Positions 46,521 to 55,636 of a stretch of 64,000 nt of DNA are shown piece after piece. Source of the DNA: Azospirillum oryzae (GTDB taxonomy: Bacteria; Pseudomonadota; Alphaproteobacteria; Azospirillales; Azospirillaceae); the NCBI RefSeq assembly GCF_008364795.1, contig NZ_VTTM01000004.1, positions 346,770 to 410,769 of the forward strand, given 5' to 3'. Numbering within the stretch: the first letter of the stretch is position 1; each line of letters starts with the position of its first letter. Position numbers and translations under genes: made by a program. The notes beneath the pieces are model-generated. The model did not search any database and was not told the origin of the DNA. It saw only the letters and a list, made by a program, of their open reading frames with translations.

Positions 46521-47897
46521 CTATCGCATCGCCCGGCGGACGTCGGGGTCTTCCAGTGTCTGGTCGAGCGTTTGGGCCGTGCGCTCCAGGATCGCGTCGA
46601 TGTCGGCATCGGTGCAGCAGAGTGGCGGGGCATAGCCCAGGACGCCGTTCGCGAAGGCACGGATGACCAGCCCGTTGTCCCAGGCCCGGTCGAAAATCCG
46701 CCGGGACGGCTCGGCGGCGGCCGGCAGCGGGGTCTTGCGGTCCTTGTCCACCACCAGTTCGATGGCGGCCAGCATGCCGCGCCCGCGCACATCGCCGACC
46801 AGCGGGTGGTCGCGCAGGGCATGCAGTCCGGCCATCAGCCGGGCGCCGGCCTTCACGCCGTTCGCCAGCAGGCTGTCCTCGTACAGCCGCAGCGCCTCCA
46901 GTCCCACCGCGGCGCTCACGGGGTGGGCGGAGTAGGTGTAGCCATGGCCGACCGCGGCGGTGCCGGCGGCATCGGCGATGGTGGCATAAACCGAGTCCGA
47001 CAGGAAGACGGCGCCCATCGGTACGTAACCGGAGGTCAGGCCCTTCGCCGTGGTCATCAGGTCGGGGACCACGCCGTCGTCGGTGCAGGCGAACAGCGGG
47101 CCGGTGCGGCCGAAGCCGGTGATGACCTCGTCGGCGACGAACAGGATGCCCAGGCTGCGGCAGCGGTCGCTCATCGCCTTCATCCAGCCGTCGGGCGGAA
47201 CCAGGACGCCGCCGGATCCCTGGATCGGTTCGGCATAGAATGCGGCGACCCGCTCCGGCCCGCCGATCTCGGCGATCTTGGCGTCGAGTGCGGCGAGCGA
47301 GGCGGCGATGATCGCGTCGGCATCGTCGCCGACCGGATTGCGGTAGGCGTAGTGCGACGGAATCTTGTGCTGCCAGTCGAACGGCACGCCGAAGCCGGCA
47401 TGGAAGGCGGGCAGGGCGGTCAGCCCGGCGCCGACGGTGGAGGAGCCGTGATAGCCCTGCTCGATCGAGATGAACTGGTCGCGCTGCGGCTGGCCCTTGG
47501 CCTGCCAGTAATAGCGGATGAAGCGGATGGTGCTGTCCACCGCGTCCGACCCGCCGAGCGTGAAGAAGACGTGATTCAGGTCGCCGGGGGCGCGTTCGGC
47601 CAGCGCCGCCGCCAGCCGGATCGCCGGTTCGCTGCCAAGCCCGAAATAGCCGGTGGCGTAGGGCAGTTCCTGCATCTGGCGGGTGGCGGCCTCGACGAGG
47701 CTCTTCTGCCCGTAGCCGGCATTGACGCACCACAGTCCGGCGAAGCCGTCCACCAGCCGATGGCCGGACGTGTCGGTGAGGGTCGCCCCGGAGCCGGAGG
47801 CGATCACCCGGACGCCGGCCTTTTCATGGCCGCGGTATGACGCGACGGGATGCACCAGATGGGCACGGTCGAGTTCGATCAGGGAATTGCTGAGCAT
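46521..47897 (-). CDS. Class III aminotransferase (omega-amino-acid/diamine type)
   Basis: A 458-residue PLP enzyme. Typical motifs are [61 protein letters not shown] and MTTAKGLTSGYVPMG (PLP lysine). It is related to putrescine/GABA or aromatic amine transaminases with pyruvate as amino acceptor. It is the second gene of a leftward run headed by a GNAT and followed by a HAD and the ABC transporter. The ATG at 47897 has GAGAGGA before it. The 250-bp gap after it (46269-46520) holds no gene and may contain a promoter for the HAD-transporter part. Confidence 0.9.
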   Translation of the reverse strand: MLSNSLIELDRAHLVHPVASYRGHEKAGVRVIASGSGATLTDTSGHRLVDGFAGLWCVNAGYGQKSLVEAATRQMQELPYATGYFGLGSEPAIRLAAALAERAPGDLNHVFFTLGGSDAVDSTIRFIRYYWQAKGQPQRDQFISIEQGYHGSSTVGAGLTALPAFHAGFGVPFDWQHKIPSHYAYRNPVGDDADAIIAASLAALDAKIAEIGGPERVAAFYAEPIQGSGGVLVPPDGWMKAMSDRCRSLGILFVADEVITGFGRTGPLFACTDDGVVPDLMTTAKGLTSGYVPMGAVFLSDSVYATIADAAGTAAVGHGYTYSAHPVSAAVGLEALRLYEDSLLANGVKAGARLMAGLHALRDHPLVGDVRGRGMLAAIELVVDKDRKTPLPAAAEPSRRIFDRAWDNGLVIRAFANGVLGYAPPLCCTDADIDAILERTAQTLDQTLEDPDVRRAMR

Positions 47898-47910
47898 GGT
47901 CCTCTCCGGA

Positions 47911-48801
47911 TCAGCCGAGTGCCTGGCTGGCGAGCGCGAAAGTCGAAACGGGGGCTGCCGATGCGGGCGTCGACACAGGCGCCGATGCCGTGGGAGCGGG
48001 GCGGCGCATGGCGATGCCGCCGCCGACATGGCGCAGGCCGCAGTCGGCCAGCCAAGGGCCGAGGCCGGTGTCGGCGGTGGTGTCCACCCGCAGGAATTTG
48101 CCGGAATTTGCAGCGATGATCGGGCCGATCAGGGCCTTGGCGCCGTCTGCGTCGGGCGCCACCACCGGGCCGATGACCTGGCCGCGGCCGAAGTCGCGCA
48201 GCGCCGCAAATCCCACGGGGGCGCCGTTGCGGCGCAGCAGCGTGAAGGATCCGACGTCGGCGAAACGCTCCAGCAGTTGGCTGCGGTCGGCGCCGAAAGC
48301 CTGCCGGTCGAGGGCGGCGATGGCGGTGCGGTCATCCCTGCCGGCGGGTGCGACATCTTCCTTGGCAAACTGCGCCGAGCCGCCTTCCCCCTGGTGCTGA
48401 AGAACGGCGCCGACCTCGCGGAAGCCCAGTTTTTCGTAGAGCGGCAGCCCGTCGGTGGTGGCGACGAGGCGCAGGGGGCGGTCTCCCGCGAGATCCATGG
48501 CCTCGTCCATCAGGCGGCGGCCAAGGCCCTGCCCGCGCCAGCCTTCATCGACGATGACCATGTTGATGGTGGCGGCATCCTCGCCATAGGGGGTCATCAG
48601 CACGGTGCCGACCACCTGCGCACCCTCCGGCGCCCCGGCATCCACGGCGACAAGCCCCCGGCTGAGCGCGAGGGTCAGGGACCAGTCCTCCAGACGGTGC
48701 GGCCATTGCGCCTGCCGCGACAATGCCAGCGCATCCTTGAGATGCTTCGGTTCGAAGGCCAGACAGCGAACCGTTCTTTTGGAAACCGTATTCTTGCTCA
48801 T
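47911..48801 (-). CDS. Two-domain GNAT acetyltransferase (YitI-like)
   Basis: A 296-residue protein with an N-terminal GNAT domain (about 15-140; the acetyl-CoA loop includes VDEGWRGQGLGRRLMDEAMDLA) and a C-terminal domain of the Acetyltransf_18/YitI type (about 165-260). The C-terminus ends TFALASQALG. A paralogue at 58043 has the same layout, the opening QWPHRLEDW (versus VGWPHRAEDW) and the ending TFALATQALG. It probably N-acetylates an amine substrate of the cluster. It heads the leftward run; the aminotransferase start lies 13 bases downstream. Confidence 0.85.
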   Translation of the reverse strand: MSKNTVSKRTVRCLAFEPKHLKDALALSRQAQWPHRLEDWSLTLALSRGLVAVDAGAPEGAQVVGTVLMTPYGEDAATINMVIVDEGWRGQGLGRRLMDEAMDLAGDRPLRLVATTDGLPLYEKLGFREVGAVLQHQGEGGSAQFAKEDVAPAGRDDRTAIAALDRQAFGADRSQLLERFADVGSFTLLRRNGAPVGFAALRDFGRGQVIGPVVAPDADGAKALIGPIIAANSGKFLRVDTTADTGLGPWLADCGLRHVGGGIAMRRPAPTASAPVSTPASAAPVSTFALASQALG

Positions 48802-49139
48802 GGGCAGTCCTTTCACCCTCTGCCTCAAGAGTGGGCGTACCGCCCCCGGACGTTCGTCTGAAGGCGACGCCCGCCGCGATATCTTCCACCTTTGCTTCGG
48901 CGGCCGGCCGCATCTTATGCCGTGGCGGAGCGCCTGGACCCGGTTCCGACCCAGCTCTGGGGGCGCGAGCGCCGTTCCGCTCCCAACCTAATGCTGAGCG
49001 TCGTCGCGGAAACGGAACTTTGTGCTTTCGCGCCGGGCAATTCGGTCAGGCCCGACTTCGCGGCGACGCTAGGATCATGGGGCAGGGCGAGATCGCGCCC
49101 CAATCCATTCCCCCACCGCCCCATCCCGAGGAAGCAGCC
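48802..49139. other. Divergent control region of the GNAT and HAD genes
   Basis: I see no gene in these 338 bases. It should hold promoters for both the leftward GNAT-led run and the rightward HAD-oxidase pair. GTTCCG and CGGAAC lie 33 bases apart around 48974-49018, a weak dyad only. Confidence 0.4.
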
Positions 49140-49808
49140 ATGAGCCAGTTTCGGCCGAAATACGTCACCTTCGATTGCCACGGCACGCTGATCAACTTTC
49201 AGATGGCCGAAGCCGCGCGCGATCTGTACGGGTCGATCCTCGACGAGGCGCGGATGACGGAGTTCATCAAGAACTTCGCCGCCTACCGCCTCGATGAGAT
49301 CATGGGTGACTGGAAGCCCTATGCCGAGGTCGTGCACAATTCGCTGGAGCGCACCTGCAAGCGCAACAACGTCGTCTTCCGCGACGAGGATGCGCGCATG
49401 GTCTATGAGCGGGTTCCGACCTGGGGTCCGCATGCCGACGTGCCGGCCGGGCTGGCGAAGGTCGCCAAGGAAATCCCGCTGGTCATCCTGTCCAACGCCA
49501 TGAACGACCAGATCCCGTCGAACGTGGCGAAGCTGGGCGCGCCCTTCCACGCCGTCTACACCGCCGAACAGGCGCAGGCTTACAAGCCGCGCTTCCAGGC
49601 GTTCGAATACATGTTCGACATGCTCGGCTGCGGGCCGGAGGACATCCTGCACTGCTCCTCCTCCTTCCGCTACGACCTGATGTCGGCGCACGACCTGGGG
49701 ATCCGCAACAAGGTGTGGGTCAACCGCGGCCACGAACCGGCCAACCCCTATTACGGCTATACCGAGATCCGCGACATCTCCGGCTTGCCCGGCGTGATCG
49801 GGCTGTAA
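49140..49808 (+). CDS. HAD-superfamily hydrolase, haloacid-dehalogenase type II-like (second copy)
   Basis: A 222-residue HAD protein, beginning MSQFRPKYVTFDCHGTLINF (motif I, nucleophile Asp). Motif II is VILSNAMNDQ, and the motif III/IV region has YKPRFQAFEYMF and LHCSSSFRYDLMSAHDLG. It shares the DxxGTLI-F motif with the HAD at 45534, although the two are not close in the rest of their length. It starts after a GAGGAAG ribosome site and is followed 45 bases later by the PuuB-like oxidase. Both HADs lie in the same catabolic region. Confidence 0.85.
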   Translation: MSQFRPKYVTFDCHGTLINFQMAEAARDLYGSILDEARMTEFIKNFAAYRLDEIMGDWKPYAEVVHNSLERTCKRNNVVFRDEDARMVYERVPTWGPHADVPAGLAKVAKEIPLVILSNAMNDQIPSNVAKLGAPFHAVYTAEQAQAYKPRFQAFEYMFDMLGCGPEDILHCSSSFRYDLMSAHDLGIRNKVWVNRGHEPANPYYGYTEIRDISGLPGVIGL

Positions 49809-49853
49809 GGGACGCGTCTCAAGGTTCAGGCTGCAACGGGAAGGACCCAGGTC

Positions 49854-51128
49854 ATGAAATTCGTCTCCTACTGGCACGACACCGCTCCCGCCTTCACGGG
49901 CGGGGCAGAGGGCGCCGCAGAGGGCCAGTATGACGTCGCCATCGTCGGAGGGGGGTTCACCGGCCTGGGTGCCGCCCGCCAGCTGGCCAAGGCCGGCGCG
50001 CGGGTGATCGTGCTGGAGGCCGGCCGCATCGGCGGTGGGGCGTCCGGGCGCAACGGCGGGCACCTCAACAACGGTCTGGCGCACAGCTTCATCGCCGCCA
50101 AGGCCGCGTTGGGAACGGAGCGCGCCATCGCGCTCTACCGCGCCTTCGACCAGTCCATCGACACGCTGGAGGCGCTGATCGCCGAGGAGGGGATCGAATG
50201 CGATTTCCGCCATGCCGGCAAGTTGAAGCTGGCCTCTAAGCCGGCGCATTTCGACACCATCGCCCGCAACTTCGAGGTCGTGCACCGCGAGGTCGATCCC
50301 GACACCGCGTTGCTGAACGCCGAGGATCTGAAGGGGGAGGTGGGCTCGCCGTTTTACGGGGCGATGCTGTCGCGCAAGAGCGCCATGATGCATATGGGCC
50401 GCTTCGTCGTCGGGCTGGCGGACGCCGCAAAGCGGCACGGCGCGGTGCTGGTCGAGAACGCGCCGGTCGGCGCCATCACCCGCTCGGGCGACCGCCACAC
50501 GCTGTCCACCCCACGCGGAACAGTGACAGCCAAAGACGTGCTGGTGGCGACCGGCGCCTACACCACGCCGAATTTCAGCCATTTCCGCCGCCGCATCATC
50601 TCGGTCGGCAGCTTCATCATTGCCACCCGGCCGCTGAGCGACGGTGAGGTCGCGTCGGTGGTGCCGGGCAACCGCACCTACGTCACGTCGATGAACATCG
50701 GCAACTACTTCCGCCTGTCGCCCGACCGGCGGCTGATCTTCGGCGGCCGGGCGCGCTTCTCGGCAAGCTCTGACCAGCAGTCCGACGCCAAGAGCGGGGC
50801 GATCCTGCGCGCGAGCTTGGCGCGGATCTTCCCGCAGATCGCCAACATCGACATCGATTACTGCTGGGGCGGGCTGGTGGACATGACCAGCGACCGCTAC
50901 CCGCGCGCCGGCTATCACGACGGACTGTGGTACGCCATGGGCTATTCCGGCCATGGGGCGCAGCTGTCCACCCATCTCGGCATGACCATGGCCGACGCGA
51001 TCCTGGGGCGGGAGGACAAGAACCCGCTGAAGGGCCTGTCCTGGCCCGCGGTACCCGGCCATTTCGGCAAGCCCTGGTTCCTGCCGCTGGTGGGGCTGTA
51101 CTACAAGGCTCTCGACCGGATTCAGTGA
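49854..51128 (+). CDS. FAD-dependent amine oxidase, PuuB-like
   Basis: A 424-residue flavoprotein with VAIVGGGFTGLGAARQLAKAG (about 28-48) as its dinucleotide-binding motif, GGGASGRNGGHLNNG (FAD contact, typical of gamma-glutamylputrescine oxidase PuuB and the OrdL family), and a C-terminal YCWGGLVDMTSDRYPR plus AMGYSGHGAQLSTHLG. It oxidises an amine to an aldehyde with hydrogen peroxide release. A strong terminator follows at 51144. With the aldehyde dehydrogenases on the other strand it could form the oxidation step of the proposed amine pathway. Confidence 0.88.
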   Translation: MKFVSYWHDTAPAFTGGAEGAAEGQYDVAIVGGGFTGLGAARQLAKAGARVIVLEAGRIGGGASGRNGGHLNNGLAHSFIAAKAALGTERAIALYRAFDQSIDTLEALIAEEGIECDFRHAGKLKLASKPAHFDTIARNFEVVHREVDPDTALLNAEDLKGEVGSPFYGAMLSRKSAMMHMGRFVVGLADAAKRHGAVLVENAPVGAITRSGDRHTLSTPRGTVTAKDVLVATGAYTTPNFSHFRRRIISVGSFIIATRPLSDGEVASVVPGNRTYVTSMNIGNYFRLSPDRRLIFGGRARFSASSDQQSDAKSGAILRASLARIFPQIANIDIDYCWGGLVDMTSDRYPRAGYHDGLWYAMGYSGHGAQLSTHLGMTMADAILGREDKNPLKGLSWPAVPGHFGKPWFLPLVGLYYKALDRIQ

Positions 51129-51143
51129 CGTTCGGAAAACAAG

Positions 51144-51181
51144 AAGCCCGGCGGGAGTGCTTCGCTCCCGCCGGGCTTTTT
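51144..51181. terminator. Bidirectional terminator between oxidase and gabD-like genes
   Basis: A perfect 14-bp inverted repeat, AAGCCCGGCGGGAG and its complement (51144-51157 and 51165-51178), with loop TGCTTCG, followed by T-residues to 51181. It sits between convergent gene ends at 51128 and 51196. Confidence 0.9.
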
Positions 51182-51195
51182 GCTGTCCCCGTGCC

Positions 51196-52659
51196 TCAGC
51201 CCAATCCGCCGATGTGGAAGGTCTTCATCTCCAGATACTCCTCGATCCCCACCTGCGCCCCTTCGCGGCCGAGGCCGGACTGTTTGACGCCGCCGAAGGG
51301 AGCGACCTCGGTGGAGATCAGGCCGGTGTTCAGCCCGACCATGCCGGCTTCCAGCGCTTCGCCCACCCGCCAGGACCGCGCGAGGTTCTGCGTGTAGAAA
51401 TAGGCGGCCAGCCCGAAGGGCGTGGCGTTGGCGAGCGCGATGGCCTCCTCCTCCGTCTCGAAGCGGAACAGCGGTGCCACCGGGCCGAAGGTTTCCTCAT
51501 GGGCGAGCAGCATGTCGGTGGTGGCGTCGGTCAGCACCACCGGCGCGACATATTGCGGACCATCCGCAGCGACATCGGCGGCGGACGCGATGCGCGCGCC
51601 CTTGGACACCGCGTCGGCGACGTGGCGCTCGATCTTTTCGACGGCGGCGGCGTTGATCATCGGGCCGATGGCGACGCCCGGTTCCAGCCCCGATCCTACC
51701 CGCATGGCGTTGACGCGGGCGACCAGACGGTCGCGGAACGCGTCATAGACGCCCGCCTGCACCAGGATGCGGTTGGCGCAGACGCAGGTCTGCCCGCCGT
51801 TGCGGAACTTGGACAGGAGGACGCCTTCCACCGCCTGATCCAGATCGGCGTCGTCGAACACGATGAAGGGCGCATTGCCGCCCAACTCCAGGCTCAGCCG
51901 CTTGATGCCGGCGGCGGCCCCGCGCATCAGCAGGGAGCCGACGCGGGTGGAGCCGGTGAAGGAAATCTTGCGGACAGTATCGTTCGCCAGGATTTCCTCG
52001 CCGATGGCTTCCGGGCGGCCGGTCAGGATGTTGATGACGCCGGCTGGGATGCCCGCCCGTTCGGCCAGCACGCCGAGCGCCAGCGCCGAGTATGGCGTGA
52101 AGTCCGACGGCTTGATCACGACGGTGCAGCCGGCGGCCAGGGCCGGGGCCACCTTGCGGGTGATCATGGCGTTGGGGAAGTTCCACGGCGTGATGATGCC
52201 GCAGACGCCGACCGGCTCCTTCAGCACGACGATGCGGCGGTCCGGGGTGGGGGAGGGGATTGTGGTGCCGCCGATGCGCCGCGCCTCCTCGGCGAACCAT
52301 TTGACGAAGGAGGCGCCATAGCGGATCTCGCCCCGCGCCTCGTCCAGCGGCTTGCCCTGCTCCAATGTCAGGAGGCGGGCCAGATCCTCCAGATGCTCGA
52401 TCATCAGCGCGTGCCAGCGCTCCAGCAGCGCGGCACGGTCGGCATGGGTGCGCCGGCGCCAGGCCGGGTAGGCCTCGGCCGCCGCGGCGATGGCATCGCG
52501 GGCGTCGGCGCCGTCCATGTCGGGAACGCTGCCGAGGGGGCGGCCGGTCGCCGGGTTCTGGACATCGATGGTCCGTCCGGCCACCCCGTCGCACCAGCGC
52601 CCGCCGATCAGCCCCTGTTCGCGGAACAATGAGGGGTCGGTCAGGTGATGAGTCATCAT
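51196..52659 (-). CDS. Succinate-semialdehyde dehydrogenase family (GabD-like)
   Basis: A 487-residue NAD(P)-dependent aldehyde dehydrogenase. [41 protein letters not shown] (general-base Glu) and [10 protein letters not shown] (catalytic Cys) are the GabD motifs; CVCANR is characteristic of SSADH. It would oxidise succinate semialdehyde or a similar omega-semialdehyde to the dicarboxylate, feeding the TCA cycle. It is the last gene of the leftward run argE-like, ghrA-like, cupin, ALDH, tartrate-DH-like, gabD-like. Start may be either of two adjacent ATGs. Confidence 0.92.
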   Translation of the reverse strand: MMTHHLTDPSLFREQGLIGGRWCDGVAGRTIDVQNPATGRPLGSVPDMDGADARDAIAAAAEAYPAWRRRTHADRAALLERWHALMIEHLEDLARLLTLEQGKPLDEARGEIRYGASFVKWFAEEARRIGGTTIPSPTPDRRIVVLKEPVGVCGIITPWNFPNAMITRKVAPALAAGCTVVIKPSDFTPYSALALGVLAERAGIPAGVINILTGRPEAIGEEILANDTVRKISFTGSTRVGSLLMRGAAAGIKRLSLELGGNAPFIVFDDADLDQAVEGVLLSKFRNGGQTCVCANRILVQAGVYDAFRDRLVARVNAMRVGSGLEPGVAIGPMINAAAVEKIERHVADAVSKGARIASAADVAADGPQYVAPVVLTDATTDMLLAHEETFGPVAPLFRFETEEEAIALANATPFGLAAYFYTQNLARSWRVGEALEAGMVGLNTGLISTEVAPFGGVKQSGLGREGAQVGIEEYLEMKTFHIGGLG

Positions 52660-52699
52660 CGTGTTTTTTCCGCTGCGGGTATTCTTGAAAGGACCGGCA

Positions 52700-53743
52700 T
52701 CACGACAGAGCCGACAGCACGGCGGCGGTGATCGCGTCCGTCCTGTCCTTGCCGGGAACCGTGCCGATGCCGCGGCTGGTGGTGTCGCCCAGCGCCGCCA
52801 TCACGCGGTCGGCGGCGGCCTTTTCCCCCAGATGCTCCAGCATCATCGCGCCCGACCAGATGGCGGCGATCGGGTTGGCGATGCCGAGATGGGCGATGTC
52901 GGGCGCCGAGCCGTGCACCGGTTCGAACATCGACGGCGCCTTGCGGTCGGGGTTCAGGTTGGCCGAGGCGGCGAAGCCCAGCCCGCCTTGGATCGCCGCG
53001 CCCAGATCGGTGAGGATGTCGCCGAACAGGTTGGAGGCGACGACGACGTCCAGGCTTTCCGGCGCCGTCACCATGCGCGCCGCCATGGCGTCGACATGGT
53101 AGCTGGTGACCTCGACGTCCGGATGCTCGGCGGCCAGCTGGCGGGTGATCTCATCCCAGAACACCATCGAATATTTCTGGGCATTCGACTTGGTGACGGA
53201 GGCCAGCTTGCCGCGCCGGGCGCGCGCCTGGGCGAAGGCGAAGCGCAGGATCCGCTCAACCCCCATGCGGGTGAAGACGCCGGTCTCCACCGCCACCTCA
53301 TGCGGCGTTCCCTGATGGATGCGGCCGCCGGCGCCGGCATATTCGCCTTCCGTGTTCTCGCGGATGCACATGATGTCGAAGCCGCCGCGCCGCAGCGGCC
53401 CCTCCACCCCCGGCAGCAGCCGGTGCGGGCGGACGTTGGCATACTGGTCGAACGCCTTGCGGATGGGCAGCAGCAGTCCATGCAGCGACACCGCGTCCGG
53501 CACTTCCGCCGGCCAGCCGACGGCACCCAGCAGGATGGCGTCGTATTTGCGCAGCGTGTCGATGCCGTCGGCGGGCATCATGACGCCGGTTTCCTTGTAA
53601 TGGGAGCAGGACCACGGCATCTCGGTGCCGGTCAGCGCGAAGCCGGATTGCTTCGCCGCGGCCTGCAGGACTTCCCAGGCGGCATCGACCACGGGATGCC
53701 CGATGCCGTCGCCCTTGATGATCGCGATGTTGTGGGTTTTCAT
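52700..53743 (-). CDS. Tartrate dehydrogenase / D-malate decarboxylase family (TtuC/DmlA-like)
   Basis: A 347-residue beta-decarboxylating dehydrogenase of the isopropylmalate/isocitrate family. IIKGDGIGHPV, YANVRPHRLLPGVEGPLR (substrate Arg contacts), CIRENTEGEYAG, VTKSNAQKYS and NLFGDILTDLGAAIQGG are typical of TtuC/DmlA. It oxidises and decarboxylates D-malate, tartrate or related hydroxy acids with NAD and Mn. It sits 10 bases before the ALDH end, upstream of the gabD-like gene. AAGGGACG is the ribosome site. Confidence 0.9.
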   Translation of the reverse strand: MKTHNIAIIKGDGIGHPVVDAAWEVLQAAAKQSGFALTGTEMPWSCSHYKETGVMMPADGIDTLRKYDAILLGAVGWPAEVPDAVSLHGLLLPIRKAFDQYANVRPHRLLPGVEGPLRRGGFDIMCIRENTEGEYAGAGGRIHQGTPHEVAVETGVFTRMGVERILRFAFAQARARRGKLASVTKSNAQKYSMVFWDEITRQLAAEHPDVEVTSYHVDAMAARMVTAPESLDVVVASNLFGDILTDLGAAIQGGLGFAASANLNPDRKAPSMFEPVHGSAPDIAHLGIANPIAAIWSGAMMLEHLGEKAAADRVMAALGDTTSRGIGTVPGKDRTDAITAAVLSALS

Positions 53744-53753
53744 CGAACGTCCC

Positions 53754-55217
53754 TTAAAGGCCGATCAGCACGCTTTTGCTGCGGCGGTTGGCGAGATAGG
53801 CCTCGCGGCCCAGGTCCTTGCCGATGCCGGAGCGCTTGTAGCCGCCGGTCGGCAGGATGTGGTCGCGCGAGCGGCCATAGCGGTTGACCCACACTGTGCC
53901 GGCCTGGAGCCGCCGGGTCAGGCGGATGGCGCGCGACAGGTCGCGGGTGTAGAGCCCGGCGGCCAGCCCGTAGATGGGATGGTCGGCCATCGCCATTGCC
54001 TCCTCCTCGCTGTCGAAGCTCTGCACGGTCAGGACCGGGCCGAAGATCTCTTCCATAACGGCGGGGGAGCTTTGATCGACACCGGCCAGCAGGGTCGGCG
54101 CGTAGAAATAGCCGTCGCCGTCCATCGGGCCGCCGCCGGTCAGGCACTCCACCGAACCGGTCAGCGAGGCGGTGACGATGGAATGGATGCGGGCGCGTTG
54201 GCGTTCGGAGATGATGGGGGAATAGCGCGTCTTCTCGTCCCAGGTCGGACCGGGGCGGACGGCGCGCATGTGGCCCAGGATCATGTCGATCAACGGTTCG
54301 GCCACGCTCGCCTCGACCAGCAGGCGCGAACCGGCGACGCAGGCCTGTCCGGCATTCGACAGCACGCTGGTGGCGATGGCGGCGGCAGCCTTCTCCAGAT
54401 CGGCGTCGGCGAAGACGATCTGCGGGCTCTTGCCGCCCAACTCCAGCGTCATCGGCTTGACGCCGGTGCGGGCGATGTCGGCCATGATCGCCGACCCCGC
54501 CGCCGTCGATCCGGTGAAGCTGACCTTGGCGATGCCGGGATGGCGGGTGATGGCGGCGCCGGTGGTCGGGCCGTCACCCTGGACGATGTTGATCAGCCCG
54601 GCGGGAACCCCCGCCTTCACCGCCAGCTGCGCCAGCAGGACGGTGGAGAAGGGCGTCATCTCCGACGGCTTCAGCACCACCGCGTTGCCGGCGGCCAGTG
54701 CCGGGCCAAGCTTCCAGCCCGCCATCGACAGCGGGAAGTTCCATGGTGTAATGGCGCCGACGACGCCGTAGGGCTCCGTCATCACCATGCCGAAACTGCC
54801 GTCGTCGGTGGGGGCGAGGTCGCCGCCCTCCTTGTCGGCGAACTCGGCGAAGAAGCGGATCTGCTCCGCCGTCACAGCGACGTCGCCGGCGACCAGCTGC
54901 CCGACCGGACGGGTGGAGGACAGGGCCTCCACCTTCGCCAGGGTCTCCGCCTCCTCCTCGATCAGGGCGGCCCAGCGCTGCAGCACGGCGGTGCGGTCTC
55001 GCGGGCGCACGCCGCCCCAGTTGCTGGACTTCAGGGCGGCGTGCGCCGTGGCGACCGCCTCATCGACAAGGTCGGATGAGGCCACCGGGCAGTCGGCATA
55101 GGCCCGGCCATCCGACGGGCGGTGCATGGGCAGCCCGTCCTCCGCCGGGATCAGACGGTCACCGATGAAGTGGCCGATGGGCAGCGGCAGGCGGTCCGGG
55201 TCGAAGGACAGGCTCAT
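53754..55217 (-). CDS. Aldehyde dehydrogenase (PuuC/betaine-aldehyde type)
   Basis: A 487-residue NAD-dependent aldehyde dehydrogenase. VVGAITPWNFPLSM, SFTGSTAAGSAIM, TLELGGKSPQIVFADAD (Glu) and NAGQACVAGSRLL (Cys) are the ALDH motifs, and WVNRYGRSRDHILPTGGYKRSG is a C-terminal signature. PuuC-like enzymes oxidise aminoaldehydes. It is in the middle of the run and separated by nine bases from the cupin gene. In context it would oxidise the aldehyde made by the PuuB-like oxidase or the aminotransferase. Confidence 0.9.
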   Translation of the reverse strand: MSLSFDPDRLPLPIGHFIGDRLIPAEDGLPMHRPSDGRAYADCPVASSDLVDEAVATAHAALKSSNWGGVRPRDRTAVLQRWAALIEEEAETLAKVEALSSTRPVGQLVAGDVAVTAEQIRFFAEFADKEGGDLAPTDDGSFGMVMTEPYGVVGAITPWNFPLSMAGWKLGPALAAGNAVVLKPSEMTPFSTVLLAQLAVKAGVPAGLINIVQGDGPTTGAAITRHPGIAKVSFTGSTAAGSAIMADIARTGVKPMTLELGGKSPQIVFADADLEKAAAAIATSVLSNAGQACVAGSRLLVEASVAEPLIDMILGHMRAVRPGPTWDEKTRYSPIISERQRARIHSIVTASLTGSVECLTGGGPMDGDGYFYAPTLLAGVDQSSPAVMEEIFGPVLTVQSFDSEEEAMAMADHPIYGLAAGLYTRDLSRAIRLTRRLQAGTVWVNRYGRSRDHILPTGGYKRSGIGKDLGREAYLANRRSKSVLIGL

Positions 55218-55226
55218 GACGCACCC

Positions 55227-55580
55227 TCAGCTGATGGTGACGTAGATCTTGCGGACCGTCTCGATGGTCTTCCACACGCCGGTAAAGCCCGGCTTCATCA
55301 CGAAGCTGTCGCCCGCCCGGTAGACCACCGGCTCCCCGTCATCCGGAGTGATTTCGACGACGCCCGACAGGATGTGGCAGAACTCGAAGGTCTCGCCCTT
55401 GATCGACCGGGTTTCGCCCGGCGTTGCTTCCCAGACGCCGGTCTTGACGGTGTCGTCCTTGGCCGCGTCCTGCGCCCAGGTCTTGAAGGCCGGCGATCCG
55501 GCGATCAGCCGCTCCGGCACCGGGGTCGATTCACGCGGGGCGAAGGTCGGGGCGGTATCGATGGTTTTCAGCAGCGACAT
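55227..55580 (-). CDS. Cupin-domain protein (DUF861/cupin_3)
   Basis: A 117-residue single-domain beta-barrel cupin. WEATPGETRSIKGETFEFCHILSG, and further on EPVVYRAGDSFVMKPGFTGVWKT, are the two cupin motif regions. Metal ligands are only partly kept: one His in CHILSG and Glu/Phe elsewhere. DUF861 proteins often accompany amine or amino-acid oxidase genes; their catalytic role is unknown. AGGA lies just before the ATG at 55580. It is flanked by the ghrA-like and ALDH genes. Confidence 0.88.
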   Translation of the reverse strand: MSLLKTIDTAPTFAPRESTPVPERLIAGSPAFKTWAQDAAKDDTVKTGVWEATPGETRSIKGETFEFCHILSGVVEITPDDGEPVVYRAGDSFVMKPGFTGVWKTIETVRKIYVTIS

Positions 55581-55636
55581 AAGAGAATCCTTGTTGGTGA
55601 GCGGCTGTGCCGCAGGGAAAGAAAGGGACGCCGGCG

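Noticed and set aside
45534..49808. Phosphonoacetaldehyde hydrolase (PhnX) pathway
   Set aside because: The HADs lack the PhnX Schiff-base lysine context as far as can be seen, and no 2-aminoethylphosphonate transaminase of the PhnW type is present.
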